Assembly: GCA_933822405.4 (NCBI GenBank)
Contig: CAKOGP040002502.1
Location: 41,996 to 105,995 of the forward strand
Source of the DNA: Cylindrotheca closterium
Lineage: Eukaryota; Bacillariophyta; Bacillariophyceae; Bacillariales; Bacillariaceae
Direction of reading: 5' to 3'
DNA length: 64,000 nt
Positions 1 to 12,033 of this stretch are shown here, one piece after another. The notes under the pieces were generated by a model, which saw only the letters and a list, made by a program, of their open reading frames with translations, searched no databases and was not told where the DNA came from. Position 1 is the first letter of the stretch. Each line of letters starts with the position of its first letter. The translations under genes were made by a program, and so were the position numbers.

Positions 1-223
1 ATGGCTCGAGCTGCCTCCAACCGACATTTGCTCCCCAATGCTGCATAAGTTCTCCTTTTTTATGCAATATCGTCATTGCACACAACCTTGTCCTTCACAT
101 AATCGATTTTTAATTTTAAATAATAGAACACGCAAATACAATATAATAGTATCAAATAAAACTTCTCACAATCAATATAATAGCATGATCCACAAAACAT
201 ATGTCCTTTTATAGTTTACTTAT
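1..223. other. Left edge, no assignable gene
   Basis: Positions 1-48 read in frame from ATG to TAA as a 15-residue peptide, which could be the last codons of a plus-strand gene cut by the window edge. Nothing upstream is available to test this. Positions 49-223 are AT-rich and show no coding signal. They probably contain the 3' flank of the minus-strand actin-related gene that ends at 224. Confidence 0.3.
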
Positions 224-1330
224 TTATTCATCCGTGGGGCTAAAGGTCCATTGGATACTCGATTCTTCGTCATCGTACTTGTTCCAAGCAGCAGCCCACA
301 AACTCGCTCCCAACCAGCAGATCCAGTCTGGACGATGAGGATAGGTTGAAATCAGCTGTAGCTTTGGTGCGAGCGCGGCCAAGCTCTTTGTTTTGACAGG
401 AGTATGAGTCATAATTTCTTGTTCCGGTGTCACCAGCTTCAATGGGGTCGGGTTGCCTTCTAGAATGGACTTGACTCGTTGTATCACGCGGCGTGACAAA
501 TCTGGAAACAGCAAGGAACCTTCTCCAGCAAAGACAATGTTAGAGACACAATTGTGCCTGACATCTGTTGGACACTCTTCCATGGTCTTGAGAACGGCAA
601 TGACGGCGGAGTTCGGATTGTTCTCATTCAGAAACAAGTCCTCCATAGCAGGGGTCCATTCCACTTGCAGTTTGTTTTCTTTTGCCTCCTCTTGGTCTTG
701 CTCTTGTTCTTGTTCTTGCTCTGGTTGAATCATCAAATTCCCATATCCAATGGGAACACTTTGGTATGTATACGGCAGAAGGTGCCCATCCGAGTGACAG
801 ACAGAAACTGTTTCGTCCTTGCTGACATGGACAATCAATCCTCGTTTCCATCCTTGTGCCACGGGCAAGATTTCCAGATTGCTCCACACCGTCACGGCCG
901 GTACACCCTTGTTCCAAAGCAATTGTTGCAATGCCTTGATCAAGTTGGAGGAAGCCAAATGGGGCAAGACACAAACGACCCGCCGCGTGGTTGGATTGCA
1001 CATGAGACGATCGTAAACTTTGGATATGACCGGAGAAAGCACATTGTACCACTGGGTGTCCGTCAAGTTTTGATTCAAGGAGAATGGTTTGGAGGTGTCG
1101 TGGGAAGTGAACTCCTCTAGGGACAGTGTGTGATGCGGCTTGGTCTGTTCGGCGTAACCGACCCTTAAAATTTGCGAATGATTCAATTCCAAGACAATGG
1201 GAGTCCGAGAGATGGCAAAGGTTCGGACTGCCGTTCGGGCACCAAAGCGATTGGTACGTCGCACTGTGCTTCGAGACGCTGTGGTTCGAGGATTGGATCC
1301 AACGGATGAGGATCCTTTGCTATCCAACAT
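224..1330 (-). CDS. Actin-related protein, Arp10-like (dynactin pointed-end type)
   Basis: Single-exon gene of 368 aa starting at an ATG. The N-terminal 35 residues are basic and Ser/Arg-rich; the actin fold begins at PIVLELNHSQILRVGYA, which matches the first strands of actin-related proteins. Further family signs are RRVVCVLPHLASSN, where Arp10/ACTR10 proteins carry their RRVV strand, and a C-terminal PDWICWLGASLWAA segment, the equivalent of the actin W-x-G-G-S motif. Canonical actin ATP-binding glycine loops are weak, as is usual in Arp10. An acidic Glu/Gln repeat insert lies near residues 203-218. Arp10 (Arp11) caps the pointed end of the dynactin filament and links dynein to cargo; that role is inferred from the family. 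A divergent nuclear Arp is the main alternative. It shares an intergenic region of about 420 bp with the divergent kinase gene. Confidence 0.72.
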   Translation of the reverse strand: MLDSKGSSSVGSNPRTTASRSTVRRTNRFGARTAVRTFAISRTPIVLELNHSQILRVGYAEQTKPHHTLSLEEFTSHDTSKPFSLNQNLTDTQWYNVLSPVISKVYDRLMCNPTTRRVVCVLPHLASSNLIKALQQLLWNKGVPAVTVWSNLEILPVAQGWKRGLIVHVSKDETVSVCHSDGHLLPYTYQSVPIGYGNLMIQPEQEQEQEQDQEEAKENKLQVEWTPAMEDLFLNENNPNSAVIAVLKTMEECPTDVRHNCVSNIVFAGEGSLLFPDLSRRVIQRVKSILEGNPTPLKLVTPEQEIMTHTPVKTKSLAALAPKLQLISTYPHRPDWICWLGASLWAAAWNKYDDEESSIQWTFSPTDE

Positions 1331-1746
1331 GATGCTGTACTAATATTGCCTTGAGGATGACACAGAGACAACAATAACAATACAGTATTATTGATGATGA
1401 TGATGATGATGCTGTTATTTTGATTTTCATGATTGCATTGTCGTTCCAGTAGCTTCCGGGTTATCTTTCCTCCTGTGGGAAGGCGGGCAGGCGGACAATT
1501 TATTAGAATGAATCAATCAGTTGAAGTCGTCTGGGTCCAAAAATGCTGACCAAATTGAATTGATCAAATCGCCCCCGCCAAAAATGACAAAAATACGTGT
1601 ACAATAATATGCGGTGTGACACGAGTTTTTCGTGTTTTTCGTGTCAGAATATTCTTATTGAACTTATTGAGCAAGACTATAAAAATTGATCCAGGTTCTC
1701 CTGCACCTCGTATCTGTTGCTTTATAGCACCCATTAGAAAACAGTC
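1331..1746. promoter_or_regulatory. Divergent intergenic region, Arp10-like and kinase genes
   Basis: This 416 bp stretch separates two genes reading away from each other and must hold both promoters. It contains a short GAT trinucleotide run at about 1393-1411. A direct TTTTTCGTG repeat lies near 1624-1642. No clear TATA box or other recognisable element is seen. Confidence 0.4.
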
Positions 1747-3394
<1,648 letters not shown>

Positions 3395-3763
3395 ATGCTC
3401 ACACTGGTTTTTTTTATTTCTCGTTTCGCGCATCTCATCTCTCACCAGACGTCAACCTTCTCGAGTGATGATTGGAGGATCTGTATGGATGATACAACAA
3501 GCAAGAGTTGGGTATCGGTTGTCACAATCATTTTGGTCTTTGCCGCTACTTGTGATTGCCTTTTTGTACCTTCAATTATTCCGAGGCATGGTCTCGGAGT
3601 AATAAGACTAGCTAGCTAGCTACATGCTGTATGTTTCACCAGTGATCTACGAGAATTAGGAACACTTGCAGTCGACGCCCTATACCTTGTTCAGATCTGC
3701 TACAACATCATATATATAATACATAGAACTTAGATCCAAAACCAGTTGCAGACAAATGTGTGT

Positions 3764-3783
3764 TGTGAGTGTGTGTGTGTGTG
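3764..3783. repeat. GT dinucleotide microsatellite
   Basis: About ten tandem GT units with one interruption, in the convergent intergenic region. Confidence 0.8.
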
Positions 3784-3914
3784 TATAACTGCTTGTTGTT
3801 ATTTTTCCTTCCTACTACAAATTAGTTACTATATTATGTAATGTCTATATATATAACTAGGTCTTGCCACATTTCTCTCCTTTAAAAATTCTCTTTTTCT
3901 TGTTTCATTTCGCT

Positions 3915-3945
3915 TTCTTTGTTTCTTTCTTTCTTTCTTTCTCTC
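3915..3945. repeat. TTTC tetranucleotide microsatellite
   Basis: Imperfect TTTC units run directly up to the stop codon of the minus-strand glutamate dehydrogenase-like gene, so they fall in its 3' UTR as GAAA repeats. Confidence 0.75.
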
Positions 3946-3946
3946 T

Positions 3947-5615
3947 TTATACAGCCCCATGCTTGAGCATTTGATTGGCAATGCGCAAAAATCCAGCAAT
4001 GTTAGCTCCGGCAAACAGATCACCACGGCAATTGAACTCATTGGCCGTGGTCTTGATTTCTTGATAGATGCGATCCACTTCAGTCTTGAGTTCTTCGTCC
4101 GTAGCTTGGGGGCCCAAGGAATGGACAATGGCTGGTCCAGACATGGTCATGGTATGAGGTCCGTATAGGACACCTCGCTTCTTGAGGACCTTGCGGGCGG
4201 CGGGAGTGACACATTCTTGACCACCTTCCAAGACGAGCTTGCATCCCAAATCGGCAACTGCATTGACGGCAGCTTCATCCATTCCGTGCATCTCTCCACA
4301 AGGAATGCAAATATCGCATGGAATATCCAACAAGTTTTCTGGCTTGTTGAATTGGGCAGTGGTGGAGGACATGACATATCGTCCCAAAAGAGCACCGCGT
4401 TCGGATTTGATGGTATCAATGGTGGACAATTTGTGTTCGGTGATACCCTCGGGTTCGTAGACGTGACCACTGGCATCGCTGAGTGTAATGGGAACGGCTC
4501 CATACTCCAATAGCTTTTGGGCGACACTTCGTGCCACCTTGCCGGCACCGATAATCAAGCAGCGCTTGCCCTTGAGCGAGTCTCCCTTGTCTTGGAGCAA
4601 CTTTTCGCCAAAGTGAACGAGTCCAAATCCGGGAGCCTGAAATGTATAGTTGGGGAGAAACGAAGGAAGGAAATTGAAAGTGGGTTAGAATGTATTGTAC
4701 ATCATAAAGCCACACCAACACAATGAACAATGAACAATGGATCCACAATCATTCGCATATAGTAGTAGTACGTACACTTTCAAATTGAGAAGATGACAAA
4801 AAGTTGGCAGGCATTTGTCCAATGATTCTCTTGTATTGACCAAGCATGAATCCCATTTCTTCCTGTCCGACACCTTCTCCCATCCATGGAACATCTTGAT
4901 CTGGTCCAATGTACTTGGCCAATTCGGTCATGTAGGATTGGCAAAAGCGTTGGAGTTCTCCTTCCGACTTGTCCAATGGATTGAAATCAGATCCACCCAC
5001 AGCGGATCCACGTGGGAATCCAGTGACGGCATTGGCAAAGACTTGATCAAATCCTAGACAATGCACCACGCTGTGGGTCATGTGCGGTCCGAAATGGAGG
5101 GAACCGGAATAGGGCCCAAGTGCCGACGAATATTGGACCCTCCATCCTCGATTGAGTCGATTGATCCCAAGATCGTCAATCCACGCCACGCGGAATTGCA
5201 AAAAGCGTTCCGGCTCAATGAGTGTCTTGGCCACAAAGGCGTACTTTGGGTTTCGGTCAAAAATTGGTGACAAACACTGCAAAGTGGCCGTGAGGGATTC
5301 AATGTATTCGGCCTCGTGGGCATCTCGTCTCAAGGCTTCTCTGATAATCAAGTTGGAAGCTTCCATGCCGGTCTTGAAACGAACATCTCCTTGACGACGA
5401 AAGAGGGGCTTGTTTCTCCAGGTTTTGGAGACTTTTACGGTCTGATGAACTCCGTCTTCGCTCGTAATCAACGAGTTCTTGGGAATGTTCATTGGCTCTT
5501 TGGGTTGTTGGTACTCGTTGGGAGCGCTGGAGAAAACACGGACTGTACTCAATCCTCCTCTTGTGGTAGAAGGAAGAGCAGCTAGTGCCTTGGAAACGCT
5601 GCGAGACAACATCAT
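3947..5615 (-). CDS. Glutamate dehydrogenase-like protein lacking catalytic residues
   Basis: Two exons, 5615..4776 and 4636..3947, give 509 aa. The first 35 residues are Ser/Arg-rich and look like a mitochondrial transit peptide. The body aligns end to end with hexameric NADP-type glutamate dehydrogenase: RVQYSSALGPY, LGFDQVF, GGSDFNP, RFCQSYMTEL, GQYKRI, a GAGKVA nucleotide-binding turn and ANIAGFLRIANQML at the C-terminus. The residues that bind glutamate and do catalysis are replaced. In Clostridium symbiosum numbering K89 is Ser (S170), K113 is Ala (A194), K125 is Val (V206), D165 is Gly (G246) and S380 is not conserved. The EGANMP-type segment is also altered. Normal oxidative deamination is therefore unlikely. 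It may be a regulatory or structural paralogue, or have a new substrate. The frame is intact, so it is not a pseudogene in the ordinary sense. Confidence 0.85.
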
Positions 5616-5943
5616 CGTTACTACAATACTTCTTTTTGATGCAAGTGCCGTTTGCTGTGTGCCAGGTGCTGTAGTGTCTCAGAGAAAAAAAAGATCTTCC
5701 TTCGCTTTTTTGTGCAGTTCTGTTCGAAGTAGAATGTCGTTGCGACATTTCGCCTTCGTAGTACTGAAGTAGTCCCAATAGAAGCATTGGCCAAGAAATT
5801 CGAAAAGATACGCGCACGCAAGATGGGCGACAAAATTAGCCGCAACGCAAATTCAACTTGATTTGGATGCAGCTTGAATCAATCATCGAATCATCTGAAC
5901 AAAGACACATTGCCTAATACTGAGATACTGTAGTAGCGGCAAC
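5616..5943. promoter_or_regulatory. Divergent intergenic region, GDH-like and translocator genes
   Basis: This 328 bp region must carry the promoters of both the minus-strand glutamate dehydrogenase-like gene and the plus-strand translocator. No clear core promoter motif or other gene is visible. Confidence 0.35.
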
Positions 5944-8139
5944 ATGAAGAAACTTTCCTTGTTGCAGTTGACAGCAGTGCTTTCAATAGCCTTGTCTTCG
6001 GTCATCAGCACAGTAAAGGCCAATTCATCGCCCTACACTACTGGCAACTTTCGAGTCGTAGTTGATCCATCCGCAGCTCTCCACAACAAAAAGACCTCGC
6101 GGCAACGAAATGGGTTCCTGTCTCCATCATCACTGCAACACGACGAAGATGCTAGAAGACGCTTGTCTGCAACAAAAGACAACAATGGCTTGCAAACTAT
6201 GCTAGAGAAATTGCGCGTCAAACAACGGTGTTCGGAAACCTTGAGCATTGTGTCAGACAAGTCCAAGGTGGTGCTCTCCAAATGCAAACAGGTGGCCTCA
6301 CACTATTCCAAAGCGGAAATTGGCTTGTATGCCTCGCTTGCGTGTGCGCTCACATTTGCCTTGCAAGGTGCGTTTTCTTCGAACCGAAAGATCCAGAATA
6401 GCATTGGAATTGCCCATGTTTCGGTGCAAGTGTCCTTTTGAAATCAAAATGCATGCATGCATGCATTCATTCATTCATTCATTCATCCATCCATCCATCC
6501 ATCAAAAACAAAAGCACAGCTCCAAAGCACTCCAATTTGTATATGCTCACCTTGCGCCTTGCCTTGCCTTGTGTGTGATTATCACCATTTTCATTATTAT
6601 TATTATTATCAGCTGTCTTTGCCAAGACTCCTTGCAAGACACTCGATGTTGGAATCATTACCTACCTACTGTCCATGGCCTCCAGCAGCCACTACATGCC
6701 CATCGAATTGGCCAACCCCAAGCGAACCTTACAGATCTACACGACTCCCTCGGTCTTTTCCACTGATGGCAAGACGTATATCAGGCTCATTCGAAAGGGA
6801 TCCAAAAGCATGACCTACCACAAGAAGAAGACGATTGCCTCGTCGTCCCAAGAATCTCAAGTCCGAATGGAACCCGTCCAAACCTTTTATCACTCGACCG
6901 GACGAGAGCCAGCGGCAGATCCAGCCTCGCACAATGCCGTCCTCCAAAACATGACCCCCTACATGAGACAAAAGCTCAAGGCCCGTCGGATGCGAGGTGG
7001 TGGGACGCATGCCGGTTTAATGGAACGATTGACCATTGGATTTTACTTTGGAGCCTGGTACGCCCTCAATATTGTGTACAACAGTAAGTTTTTGGAAGGA
7101 GTATGTTATGCATTGGATCAGAAAGAAAGAGAGAGAGCATGTCATTTTGGAAACTGACAACGATATTCTAACGCTCTCCTGCTGCTGCTGCTGCTGCTGC
7201 TATTTTATCATAGTCATCAACAAGAAGGTCTTGAATGTGCTTCCAGCTCCACTTATTGTAGGAACCTTTCAATTTGGTATCGGTGCGCTCTACTGTGCCC
7301 TCGTTTGGTTGGTCAAATTACGGCCCATGCCCAAACTTACCGCCAGTGGAAAACAAGCAGTTATCACCGTGGGTATGTATCATGCCCTCGGACAATTGGC
7401 CAGTATGATTAGTTTGGGAGCGGGACCTGTCTCGTTTACGCACATTGTCAAGGCGATGGAACCCTTTTTCAGTGCGGTCGTTTCTGGGCTCTACTTTAAA
7501 AAGTGGATGAAGCCACAAGTCTACTTGACATTGGTGCCCGTGGTCTGTGGTGTGGGATATGCCTGCATGAAGGAGCTCAACTTTTCGTGGCTTGCCTTTG
7601 GAGCAGCCATGTCGAGCAACTTATTCTTTGCCTTGCGAGCCGTCATGTCCAAACTTGCCTTGTCGGGAGGTTCGTCGGGTACCAACTTGACTCCACCCAA
7701 CATGTTTGGATTGGTCACTTGGGCCGCCTTCTTTTTGTCTGTCCCATTGGCAATTTTTGGAGAAGGCAAGTCGTTTATGGGATTGTGGGATACGGCTTTG
7801 AAGACGGTAGAAAGTCACGGACAATTCTACAAGTCATTGGTCATTTCGGGTTTGGTCCATTACTTGAACAATGAAGTCATGTACTTGGCATTGGGCAAGG
7901 TCCATCCAGTGACATTGGCCGTTGGAAATACCATGAAGCGGGTCTTTATTCTGGTAGCCTCGGTCATGGTCTTTCGCAACAAGATTACCGTCCAAGCTGG
8001 TATTGGATCGGGAGTTGGTATTGGTGGAGTCTTGCTGTACAGTCTCACCAAGCAATACTATGAAAACTTGGAACAAGCAGCCGCTGCCAAAGCACCAAAG
8101 ACCGTGGGGAAGAGGTTTCGATTTGGAAAAAAGGTTTGA
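5944..8139 (+). CDS. Triose-phosphate/phosphate translocator family protein with long N-terminal extension
   Basis: Join 5944..6367, 6613..7083, 7214..8139 gives 606 aa with consistent GT-AG junctions. Residues 1-27 form a signal peptide, followed by a Ser/Arg-rich stretch. The first about 280 residues have no counterpart in the tandem neighbour and include a hydrophobic segment (about 128-150) of their own. From about residue 285 the protein is a classic translocator: FYFGAWYALNIVYN, NKKVLN, FTHIVKAMEPFFSA, NLFFALRAVMSK, LNNEVMYLALG and the VGNTMKR segment, whose Lys-Arg pair binds phosphate in characterised family members. Such carriers exchange triose phosphates or phosphoenolpyruvate for phosphate across plastid membranes; the membrane cannot be assigned here. 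The junction just before NKKVLN is shared with the next gene. Microsatellites lie in both introns. Confidence 0.88.
6449..6503. repeat. Tetranucleotide microsatellite (ATGC, ATTC, ATCC) in intron 1
   Basis: Three successive related tetranucleotide runs, drifting from ATGC to ATTC to ATCC, lie inside the first intron of the translocator gene. Confidence 0.8.
7181..7201. repeat. CTG trinucleotide run next to the intron 2 acceptor
   Basis: About seven CTG units lie twelve bases before the splice acceptor of intron 2 of the translocator gene. They occupy the position of the polypyrimidine tract. Confidence 0.75.
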
Positions 8140-8468
8140 TTCTACAGTACAGTATTGGGATCATATTATGATCAAGCAAGAAAAAAATCTTATATATGTG
8201 ATGTGACTATCACATAATCGTCATCATTGTCCATACATTTATTGGGAGAAGAAACAAGAGAATAGCCTAAGAGCATGAGTACCCTGTAAGAATATAAATG
8301 GAAACGTACAGTATACCGATATTGGACTACAGTAACGTACACCAGACTTCGAACAAACCTGGGGCATGATTTAGTTGTATTGTAGTTTGTGTCTGTCCGT
8401 CGACTCCCAAGACATCACAACCCTTTCGCGCGCTTTATTTTTGTGTGCATCGCCGATCTTTTGCAATC
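8140..8468. other. Intergenic region between tandem translocators
   Basis: About 330 bp holding the 3' end of the first translocator gene and the promoter of the second. No further gene is visible. Confidence 0.35.
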
Positions 8469-9899
8469 ATGACAACATCAACAAAAAGGTCCATTCATTC
8501 TTGCTACTATACTCCCACTATGAGATTTAGCCTTACTACACTTATTTTTACTATTCTTTGTGTCTCCACATCAGCCACCAAGCCTCCTGTCTTTGGTGTT
8601 TCCAATAAGGCTAGCCTTATTCATGCGCCAAAGTCGGCGTCCAACAAAGTGGCGGAATCGTCCTCATATCCCGAGGTGTCAATCATGGACGAAGCTTTAT
8701 CTACGACTACTACTACTACTACTACTGCCATTGTGGAGGGTGATGACTCCAAGGATAAGATACAAATCCGAGGAGGAGCGACTACTTCCAGCAATCTAGT
8801 TGAAAATTTGACCATTTGCTTTTACTTTTTGGCCTGGTATGCTTTGAATGTCATTTACAACAGTAAGTTTGCTTGATATTCGTTACATATTACAATTGGA
8901 TGACATCATTTGCATTGGACAATTTTTGTCGCCAGGAATCAAATACCTTTATCAGTATCCTCACGCCATATTTGCTTGATTCGTATTCATACTACAGTTG
9001 TCAACAAGAAGGTTTTGAACACTCTCCCAGCCCCCTTGATGGTGGGAAGCTTTCAATTCTTGGTCGGTGGTCTATACTGTTCCTTGGTTTGGTTTGTCGG
9101 CCTCCGCCCAATGCCCAAACTCACGTCGACTGGAAAGAATGCGGTCCGCAATGTCGGTTTCTACCATGCCTTTGGACAACTTGCTACGATGGTCAGTTTG
9201 GGAGCCGGTGCCGTTTCCTTCACGCACATTGTCAAGGCTATGGAACCCTTCTTTAGTGCCATGGTTTCGGGACTATATTTCAACAAATGGATGAAGACTC
9301 CCGTCTACTTGACTTTGATCCCCGTCGTCGGTGGTGTCGGTTATGCGTGCTTGAAGGAATTGAACTTTTCGTGGTTGGCCTTTGGGGCGGCCATGTCGAG
9401 TAACTTGTTCTTTGCCTTGCGAGCCGTCATGTCCAAGTTGGCCCTTCAATCGGGTGATTCGGGAACCAACTTGACACCACCCAACATGTTTGGCATGGTG
9501 ACTTGGGCTGCTTTCTTTATTTCCATTCCTGTTGCATTGCTTGGAGAAGGAAAGACCATTGTTGGTCTGTGGAAGGATGCTTTGGCTTCGGTCGACAACC
9601 AAAGCAAGTTTGTGCAATCCTTGGTGCTTTCGGGCTTGTCTCATTATCTGAACAATGAAGTCATGTACTTGGCGTTAGGCAAGGTCCATCCAGTGACATT
9701 GGCAGTTGGAAATACCATGAAGCGTGTCTTTATTTTGGTTGCCTCCATTATGGTCTTCCGCAACCCGATTTCGGTCCAAGCGGGTATCGGATCGGGAGTT
9801 GGTATTGTTGGAGTCTTGCTGTATAGTCTTACCAAGCAGTATTACGAGAGCCTGGAAGCATCAGAAGCACAAGACAAGGGACGAAAACGAAGGGCTTAA
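8469..9899 (+). CDS. Triose-phosphate/phosphate translocator family protein, second tandem copy
   Basis: Join 8469..8862 and 8998..9899 gives 431 aa. The open frame extends upstream to 8445, but that codon is GTG. The ATG at 8469 is the first; the ATG at 8520 begins a tidy signal peptide (MRFSLTTLIFTILCVSTSA) and may be the true start. A threonine run follows, then IRGGAT and the carrier domain from about residue 120. The carrier part is nearly the same as the upstream paralogue (FTHIVKAMEPFFSAMVSG, LNNEVMYLALGKVHPVTLAVGNTMKR). It lacks the roughly 200-residue insert of the first copy. The intron position before NKKVLN is identical in both, so they arose by tandem duplication. The signal peptide suggests a plastid-envelope or endomembrane location; no strict ASAFAP-type motif with Phe is present. 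Confidence 0.87.
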
Positions 9900-10686
9900 G
9901 GTCATGCTTGATGAAATAGATTTGCTAGATTTGCTAGATGGTTGCTACGACATGGTCGAATCCCGAAGGGGTTACTTAATAGAGATGTTGTTCACTACGA
10001 GTATTTACCTTTGTCGACTGTAACGTCTGTTGCTAGCTCTTTCCCATGACTAGTGCAGCCAGCCAGGTTCCAGCAGGATTATCAACATCTTATCGCACCA
10101 CTCGATGAAGATCCTCAGGGACCAGATAATATCGAAAACATCACTCTGTTAGCACTATTTGCGCTCCCATCTATCAATCTAAAAGTGCACATTCCTGTCT
10201 CTCCTCTGCTTCGAGATGTATATTGTCCTCTGGTGTTGTGTTCCTGTGGAACGAAAAAAGTGAGAACTCAAAGAATCCTTCAGGTCACACCTGTAGTAAA
10301 AGCGAACCAAAAATATTTATCTACTTTTCAACCGTAAGAAAAAATAATGACTTTTTTATAAAAGAGAACTTTAGTCGCGCTATATAAGTAAAGAGGCATT
10401 CCACGACATACAAATATTTATCAGATTGTCGATCGCAACGGAAAAGTCAAAAACTCTACGATCGATCGCGAACTCATAATGGGCCCTTCCAAATATTGCA
10501 ACGCCCCTTCCAATAATTGCAACGCACGCCCCAAAAAGCTCTTCCGAAAGCAATTTTCAAAAGAAACCTGAAAGGAGAATGAAAACACTTCAACTCTCCG
10601 GACCGGACCTTTTACAACTTCATCACACACTAAAATATCCATCTTGTTTCAACAATATTCATCAGCGTAATAAGAAAACAGCAGCC
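9900..10686. promoter_or_regulatory. Intergenic region with TATA-like elements
   Basis: About 790 bp between the second translocator and the repeat-motif protein. TATA-like strings occur at about 10355-10365 (TTTTATAAAAG) and 10379-10389 (GCTATATAAGT), 300-330 bp before the chosen ATG. Two imperfect copies of a CCCTTCCAA-TA-TTGCAACGC unit lie at about 10483-10527. No protein gene or RNA gene is recognised. Confidence 0.35.
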
Positions 10687-12033
10687 ATGAGCACAGCAGA
10701 TACCCTGAAGTGTGGCTCCAACCACTCATTGCTTAGCGTCAATTCTCGAACAAGAGCTCAACTAATGAGAGACAACAAACTGAAAAGAGATAGTTTCCGA
10801 GTGGGTCAAAGAGAAAGCATTCAAGGAGCACTGGCGGGCATTCTTGGTGATAGCATCAACGATGACTGGAGTGTTGACGGCGAAAGCTTTTGCAGTCGCC
10901 AAAGTGCTCCAGCTCCGGCGTCCACCACCAAAGCGATGAGATACGGAAGGCGCTGTTCCATCACCAAGTTCTCTCTCGAACCACCACCAGCGGTTCCTAC
11001 AAGTGTGGAAGCCCGCCACAACCTCGGCCGGAGCGACCATTCCGATGATGAAGTAAGTGTCTGCAGTCAACTAAGCGACACCAGTCGAAGAAGTGAAACC
11101 AAGAATAAGAGATATGGAAGACGGTGTTCCATCACCAAGTATTCTCTTGCGGAACAAGATAGCCACAGCCAACAGGAGGATTTTGAAACATCCTCTGTCC
11201 ATTCGGGCACCTCTCATTCATCCTTCCCCGAGACACCTGTGCATTGCTCCACGATTGATAGTCTTCCTCTTCCAATGAAGAATAGACGAAAGTCCAAAAA
11301 AACAAGGGACTCGATCAGCAAGTACAGCAATCACGATTCCATGAAGGGTGATATTCTAGCGGCATCAATGCACACGGGCGACAATAAGAAGATGAAGAAG
11401 CGGTCATCCAAACTGGAGAAAAAGACTGATAACAAGACCTCCTCGCTCGCTAGCCCTGACTCACCAAGCACAGTGGCGTCATCAGAAGCTACCACCACCA
11501 AGAAGAAGAAGAAGAAGAAGAAAAAGAAGGAGTTGAAGCTCCACAAGGAGAAACCATCCGAGAGCGATTGTGCTTCCGTTTCATCATCCACTGTCAAAAG
11601 TGTGACCTCCGAGAAGCGAAGACAAAAGCGTCGTTGCTCGGTTACCAAGTACAATCTGGAAGTGGAAGACCAAATGAACACTAGCTTTTCGGGACCCATT
11701 CCTCCTCCAGCAGCAGCAGCAGCAGCCGTTATTGCACCCCCATCGTCTCCCACCAAGGCGACTGACGAAAAGGCTCCAGCCAGCCCTGCCAAGAGTCCTC
11801 CACGACGTCACTGCCAACGAAGAACCTCGGTGACTGCCTACACACCCGGCATTATGGATGCCGCGGAAAAATCACCAGGGGCCTTGAGCAAGCGCCCTTC
11901 CATTATTTCCGCACCCAAAACGAAAATGGAAAAGGAGACCAATAAGTCCCCGGGCCGGCAAGGCCGACGCAATTCCATCACCAAGTACAGTTTGGAAAAG
12001 TCAAAGCCTCAGAACTTTCCAGCAGCTGCTTGA
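10687..12033 (+). CDS. Disordered protein with repeated RRxSITKYSLE motifs
   Basis: One exon; 448 aa from the ATG at 10687, which has a good GCAGCC context. The frame also opens at an ATG at 10579. I do not recognise the family. The protein is polar and low in complexity, but a basic motif of about 14 residues recurs: RYGRRCSITKFSLE (about 10940), RYGRRCSITKYSLA (about 11109), RQKRRCSVTKYNLE (about 11620), CQRRTSVTAYTPG (about 11812) and RQGRRNSITKYSLE (about 11958), plus a weak DSISKYS copy (about 11311). Each full copy places Ser/Thr after two arginines, the consensus for PKA-type basophilic kinases. Linkers are acidic, Ser-rich or poly-Lys (about 11503-11530) and poly-Ala. There is no signal peptide or membrane segment. 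A phospho-regulated scaffold or docking protein is inferred; no function is shown. Confidence 0.72.
   Translation: MSTADTLKCGSNHSLLSVNSRTRAQLMRDNKLKRDSFRVGQRESIQGALAGILGDSINDDWSVDGESFCSRQSAPAPASTTKAMRYGRRCSITKFSLEPPPAVPTSVEARHNLGRSDHSDDEVSVCSQLSDTSRRSETKNKRYGRRCSITKYSLAEQDSHSQQEDFETSSVHSGTSHSSFPETPVHCSTIDSLPLPMKNRRKSKKTRDSISKYSNHDSMKGDILAASMHTGDNKKMKKRSSKLEKKTDNKTSSLASPDSPSTVASSEATTTKKKKKKKKKKELKLHKEKPSESDCASVSSSTVKSVTSEKRRQKRRCSVTKYNLEVEDQMNTSFSGPIPPPAAAAAAVIAPPSSPTKATDEKAPASPAKSPPRRHCQRRTSVTAYTPGIMDAAEKSPGALSKRPSIISAPKTKMEKETNKSPGRQGRRNSITKYSLEKSKPQNFPAAA

Larger units (their letters stand above)
3395..3946. other. Convergent 3' region with microsatellites
   Basis: This lies between the 3' ends of the kinase gene and the minus-strand glutamate dehydrogenase-like gene. 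Positions 3449-3602 may be a last kinase exon. A GT dinucleotide run lies at about 3764-3783 and a TTTC tetranucleotide run at about 3915-3945. No other gene is seen. Confidence 0.4.

Noticed and set aside
554..1120. 188-codon frame on the plus strand
   Set aside because: It is antisense to the Arp10-like gene, and the family motifs are on the minus strand.
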